Part shown: piece after piece, positions 7,836 through 10,484 of the stretch | How positions within the stretch are numbered: the first letter of the stretch is position 1 | Layout: the number at the start of each line of letters is the position of its first letter | Assembly: GCA_022592435.1 (NCBI GenBank) | Contig: JABYQS010000964.1 | Coordinates: 1-10,484 of the forward strand | Source: Cerioporus squamosus | Taxonomy: Eukaryota; Basidiomycota; Agaricomycetes; Polyporales; Polyporaceae | DNA length: 10,484 bases | Direction of reading: 5' to 3' | Position numbers and translations under genes: made by a program | Notes under the pieces: generated by a model | What the model saw: the letters and a program-made list of their open reading frames with translations, nothing else | The model's database searches: none | Told to the model about the DNA's origin: nothing

Positions 7836-10484
7836 CTAGCTCCGCATACTGGCATAAGACATGGATGGAGACGATGGACGTAGCTTCGATGGTCCTGGAC
7901 CGGTCCAGGCTGCGTTTGCGCGGGTGTTCGCCATGGTGTGGGGCGACTGCACGCTTGTTAGGTCTTCAGAGCTGGCGAGGAATGCTGGATCAACATAGCC
8001 ATTTGGGTTGTAGTGCTGGAAGCCCGACTTGCGCGACGTCTCGCTGTTCATGGAACTCGCAGACGGTACGCGTCTGATATCCGATCCTCCGGCGAGCGGT
8101 TGGGGGACCATCGCGGGAGTTGAACCCGCATGAAGACTCAGACTGCGATGGCGATCCGCTGAGGTTCGGGAAGAGGGGCGTGCGAAGTCGGGTTGGACAG
8201 ATTGGCGACTGGAAGCCCTCGACGGGGAGCGTAGCACGCTGGGAACCCGTTGAGAGTCATTGTAGGGTTGTCCAGGAGTGATAGGACGTGCGGATGGTGG
8301 TCTATCGCCGGGCGCGGCGGAGGAAGGACGACTGGACGGGGTTCTGGGACGACCTGAGAAGTCGCCTCCCGCACCTACGAGGTCAAAGGAAGCGCCTCGA
8401 GATCTCGGACGCCCAACTGAGCTCGAAGCAGCGGCAGGATAGGTAGGGTAACCCTGAGCCGGCTCTGGTGTGTGTCGAGATGGGAAAGGGGGGAAGTAGG
8501 ACGGGGATTGGGCAGGCGCAGTACGCGTGCCGTTGCCAAACTCGTGGTTGGCTACAGGGGTAGCCTCTTGACTGCGGTCGTTCTTGGATGTAGGGATCTG
8601 GTCCGAGACGCGGCAAGGGTGGACGCGACGTGTCTGGTGACAGCATGCCATCGTGAAGGGACGCAGGGGATAGGTTTGATCCAGGTCCAGACTGGGATTG
8701 GCAAATAGCAATTTGTAAGTAGTATTGTCTCACCGACATGAATACGCACCGGAGGCTCTATGCGGATACTAATTGGAGTGGGACGATGATGTACGGCGGT
8801 GAGTGGCTGCGCTAGATCCTGCTCCTAGATATGAACGGTCATCGGACGGTGGGCGATTGCATGGAGCGCGAAGCGTCGGTGAGAGGATGGCGGTCTGGCA
8901 GGAGTGGGCGTGGCCAGGGCTTGAGGGTCTCCCCAGGCGGCGATGGGCGTGGGTGATATGTGCGGGTCCTATGGGGCGAGTAGAGCCGCTCACGAGAGGA
9001 CGAAGGATGACCCTGCAGGAAAAGTCGTCAGTACAGGAGTGACACGACTTATTGATTGACTACTAACCTGGCTGGCGGTGGATCGTCGCCATTGTTCCAC
9101 CTGGTCTGGATCATCAATATCTCAACTCATCTGCGATGCGCTGATTCAACTCTCTGCTGCGTGTGTGAGGCATCGAGTGTATCTCGCTCCCATGACCGTC
9201 TACAACCAACTCGGTCCTCCGGTACGGGAAAATGTGACGGGGTCAGGGAAGATAGCACTCCTGACGCGTTCCTCTGTTCCAGGACTGAATTCCATGGAGC
9301 TCGCGACTTCAGGGATAGCGCTTAGCCCAGAGCTTCGCTCACGAGGCCTCGTGTGGCGGTCTTCGGAGAACTTACGAGGTCGAATTGAGATATGGTTGTG
9401 GAAGGAAGTGATTCAGCAAGGGAACGAGGTGAACCGCGTCTCCCTGGAACGTATGCGTAATCACGGGAGGTAACGGCCGGCACCGTGGTTGAGCGGGGCT
9501 CGTCCATGACAGAAGCAGAGCTGGGAGGGATAGTGGACATCGACGGCTGCGGATGCAACTCGTGGGGTGGTGGCAGAGAGATTCCGCCGCCCGCATCCCT
9601 GAAGGGATGTAGCCGTCGGGAGGTACAGCGTAATCCGAATGCTGAGGAGAAGCTGGAGCATTGTGAACCAGCGTTGGTCGTAGGTACCGTATTTCGTCGT
9701 CCTGACCTCCGCGCCAACCATTTCCTGCTTGTGACCCGGAATCCAAGGGTGCCGACCGCAATGTAGAGGGACTGCCTATATTTTCACGGAAGCGGGAACC
9801 TTGTGCGCCAGCACCGAGGCCAACATACGGTTCACCAGTGACCGGCGCTCCGCTTCCGAGTGCCGCACCAAATGAAGAAGCCAAAGGCATCGTGGAGGGT
9901 AGAGGGGTCGAGAGGTTGAGCATGGACATACCGTCCAATGGATCTGTGCGACCAAAATCGCCTGCGAGACGGGCCTGGCGTCTCGCCGACCAGGCTGCCC
10001 AGAGGTGCCACGCCCGCAGGAGGCACACTGAAGTCGTCGACACCAGAACCGCCAGCTTGTTGGTACCCTCGCCTCAGACCTTCCTGGTAACCCTCCCTCC
10101 GCCCCTCTTCGCGGGCCTGCATCATCAACTGTTGCTCCTTCAGTCTTCGTGCTGTGGAACGCGCCCTCGCCGCCGAAGCTTCGGCACTATCCCTCTGAGC
10201 CTCGATGTCCTTGAGCAAGTCGGACCCGCGGAGGATCTCGCGTTGGGCATTGTCCAGCTGGACCTTGTACATCCGTAGCTCAGAATGAACACGGTCCAGC
10301 TCCTGCTGCGTCGAGAGGCGCGCCTCGTTGACGATTTTGAACCTTTGCGCGAGCTCCAGCGCCCGCCGTTCCGCCTCTTGTGCGCGACGCGTTTCTCCAT
10401 CCAGACGCTCCAACGAGGCGCGAAGGACCTTGCGGAGCTTCTTCACTTCGGTTTCCCTCCTCGACCAGGTATTTGAAGAAGTCG
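7836..10484 (-). CDS. Conserved coiled-coil protein with long Ser/Pro-rich C-terminal region (5' partial, several frame shifts)
   Basis: Function is unknown. The window enters the gene in a segment reading DFFKYLVEE. After one apparent extra base (10455-10457) a highly charged helix follows, with KKLRKVLRASLERLDGETRR, LAQRFKIVNEARL, DRVHSELRMYKVQLDNAQRE and EEGRREGYQEGLRRGY (to about 10070). Such a helix should form a long coiled coil and matches in style a conserved Agaricomycete protein of unknown function. Next come hundreds of residues rich in Ser, Pro and Arg. Two introns are supported: 9067-9013 (55 nt, GTTAGT donor, TACTGAC branch site) and 8749-8692 (58 nt, GTGCGT donor) joining SIRIEPP to SGPGSNLSP in frame. 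The last exon ends PSSPSMSYASMRS at a stop (7838-7836). The frame jumps at about 9970, 9581, 9400, 9120, 8855, 8825 and 8567. A cytoskeletal or polarity scaffold is possible, but that is inference from composition. Confidence 0.8.
8692..8749 (-). other. Last intron of the coiled-coil protein gene
   Basis: GTGCGT donor at 8749 and CCCAG acceptor ending at 8692 give 58 nt with a branch-like CTTAC inside. Splicing is in phase 0 and joins IRIEPP to SGPGSNLSP, both coding in style. A shorter alternative donor (GTGAGA, about 8733) is possible but leaves an intron of only 42 nt. Confidence 0.65.
9013..9067 (-). other. Intron of the coiled-coil protein gene
   Basis: GTTAGT donor at 9067, TACTGAC branch-like site and CCTGCAG acceptor ending at 9013 give 55 nt. 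It joins PDQVEQWRRSTASQ to GHPSSSRERLYSPHRT in phase 0, and the second exon stays open for about 57 codons. Confidence 0.7.

Noticed and set aside
8113..8129. A tRNA T-arm-like hairpin: a perfect five-base stem around a seven-base TTCAACT loop on the minus strand
   Set aside because: No matching acceptor strand, D arm or A box lies at the right distance upstream, and the sequence is within the Ser-rich last exon of the coiled-coil gene.
9958..10060. An extra intron in the coiled-coil gene ending at CTCGCAG near 9970, which would explain the frame change
   Set aside because: Donors in the right phase are weak (GTGTCG, GTGTGC), there is no branch-site match, and the removed part reads as protein (VPPAGVAPLGSL); a one-base error fits better, though I cannot exclude splicing.

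Overview
This 10.5 kb window looks like nuclear DNA of a basidiomycete fungus, most likely an Agaricomycete. The reasons are many short introns (51-73 nt where I can place both ends) with GTRNGT-type donors and YAG acceptors, GC-rich codon use, and two recognisable proteins with basidiomycete character. Every supported gene lies on the minus strand, so the map is read from right to left.

Layout in transcription order: (1) 10484 to 7836, the body and 3' end of a large coiled-coil plus Ser/Pro-rich protein whose start lies beyond the right edge; (2) 7835 to 5931, an intergenic stretch that may hold a damaged or unrecognised intron-containing gene (about 7830-6900) and then the promoter of the next gene; (3) 5930 to 3817, a complete ten-exon gene for a secreted serine peptidase of family S28, 531 aa and fully in frame once nine introns are removed; (4) 3816 to about 2690, intergenic DNA with the promoter of the next gene; (5) 2630 to 1691, a four-exon 14-3-3 gene with nearly perfect family sequence but about eight single-base insertions or deletions; (6) 1690 to 518, intergenic; (7) 517 to beyond position 1, the N-terminal part of an unidentified basic, Ser/Pro-rich protein.

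The genes do not form a pathway: a phosphoserine-binding adaptor, a secreted peptidase and two low-complexity proteins are ordinary chromosomal neighbours. The striking feature is uneven reading-frame integrity. The S28 gene has no frame error in 1,596 coding bases. The 14-3-3 gene, the coiled-coil gene and the left-edge gene each contain single-base frame shifts in otherwise well conserved exons with intact splice sites. The simplest explanation is local consensus error in the assembly, but real allele decay cannot be excluded from the sequence alone.

I found no rRNA, tRNA, CRISPR array, insertion sequence or long repeat. I see no convincing previously undescribed system. The best leads are the frame-error pattern, the possible membrane-protein gene upstream of the peptidase, and the conserved unknown coiled-coil protein.
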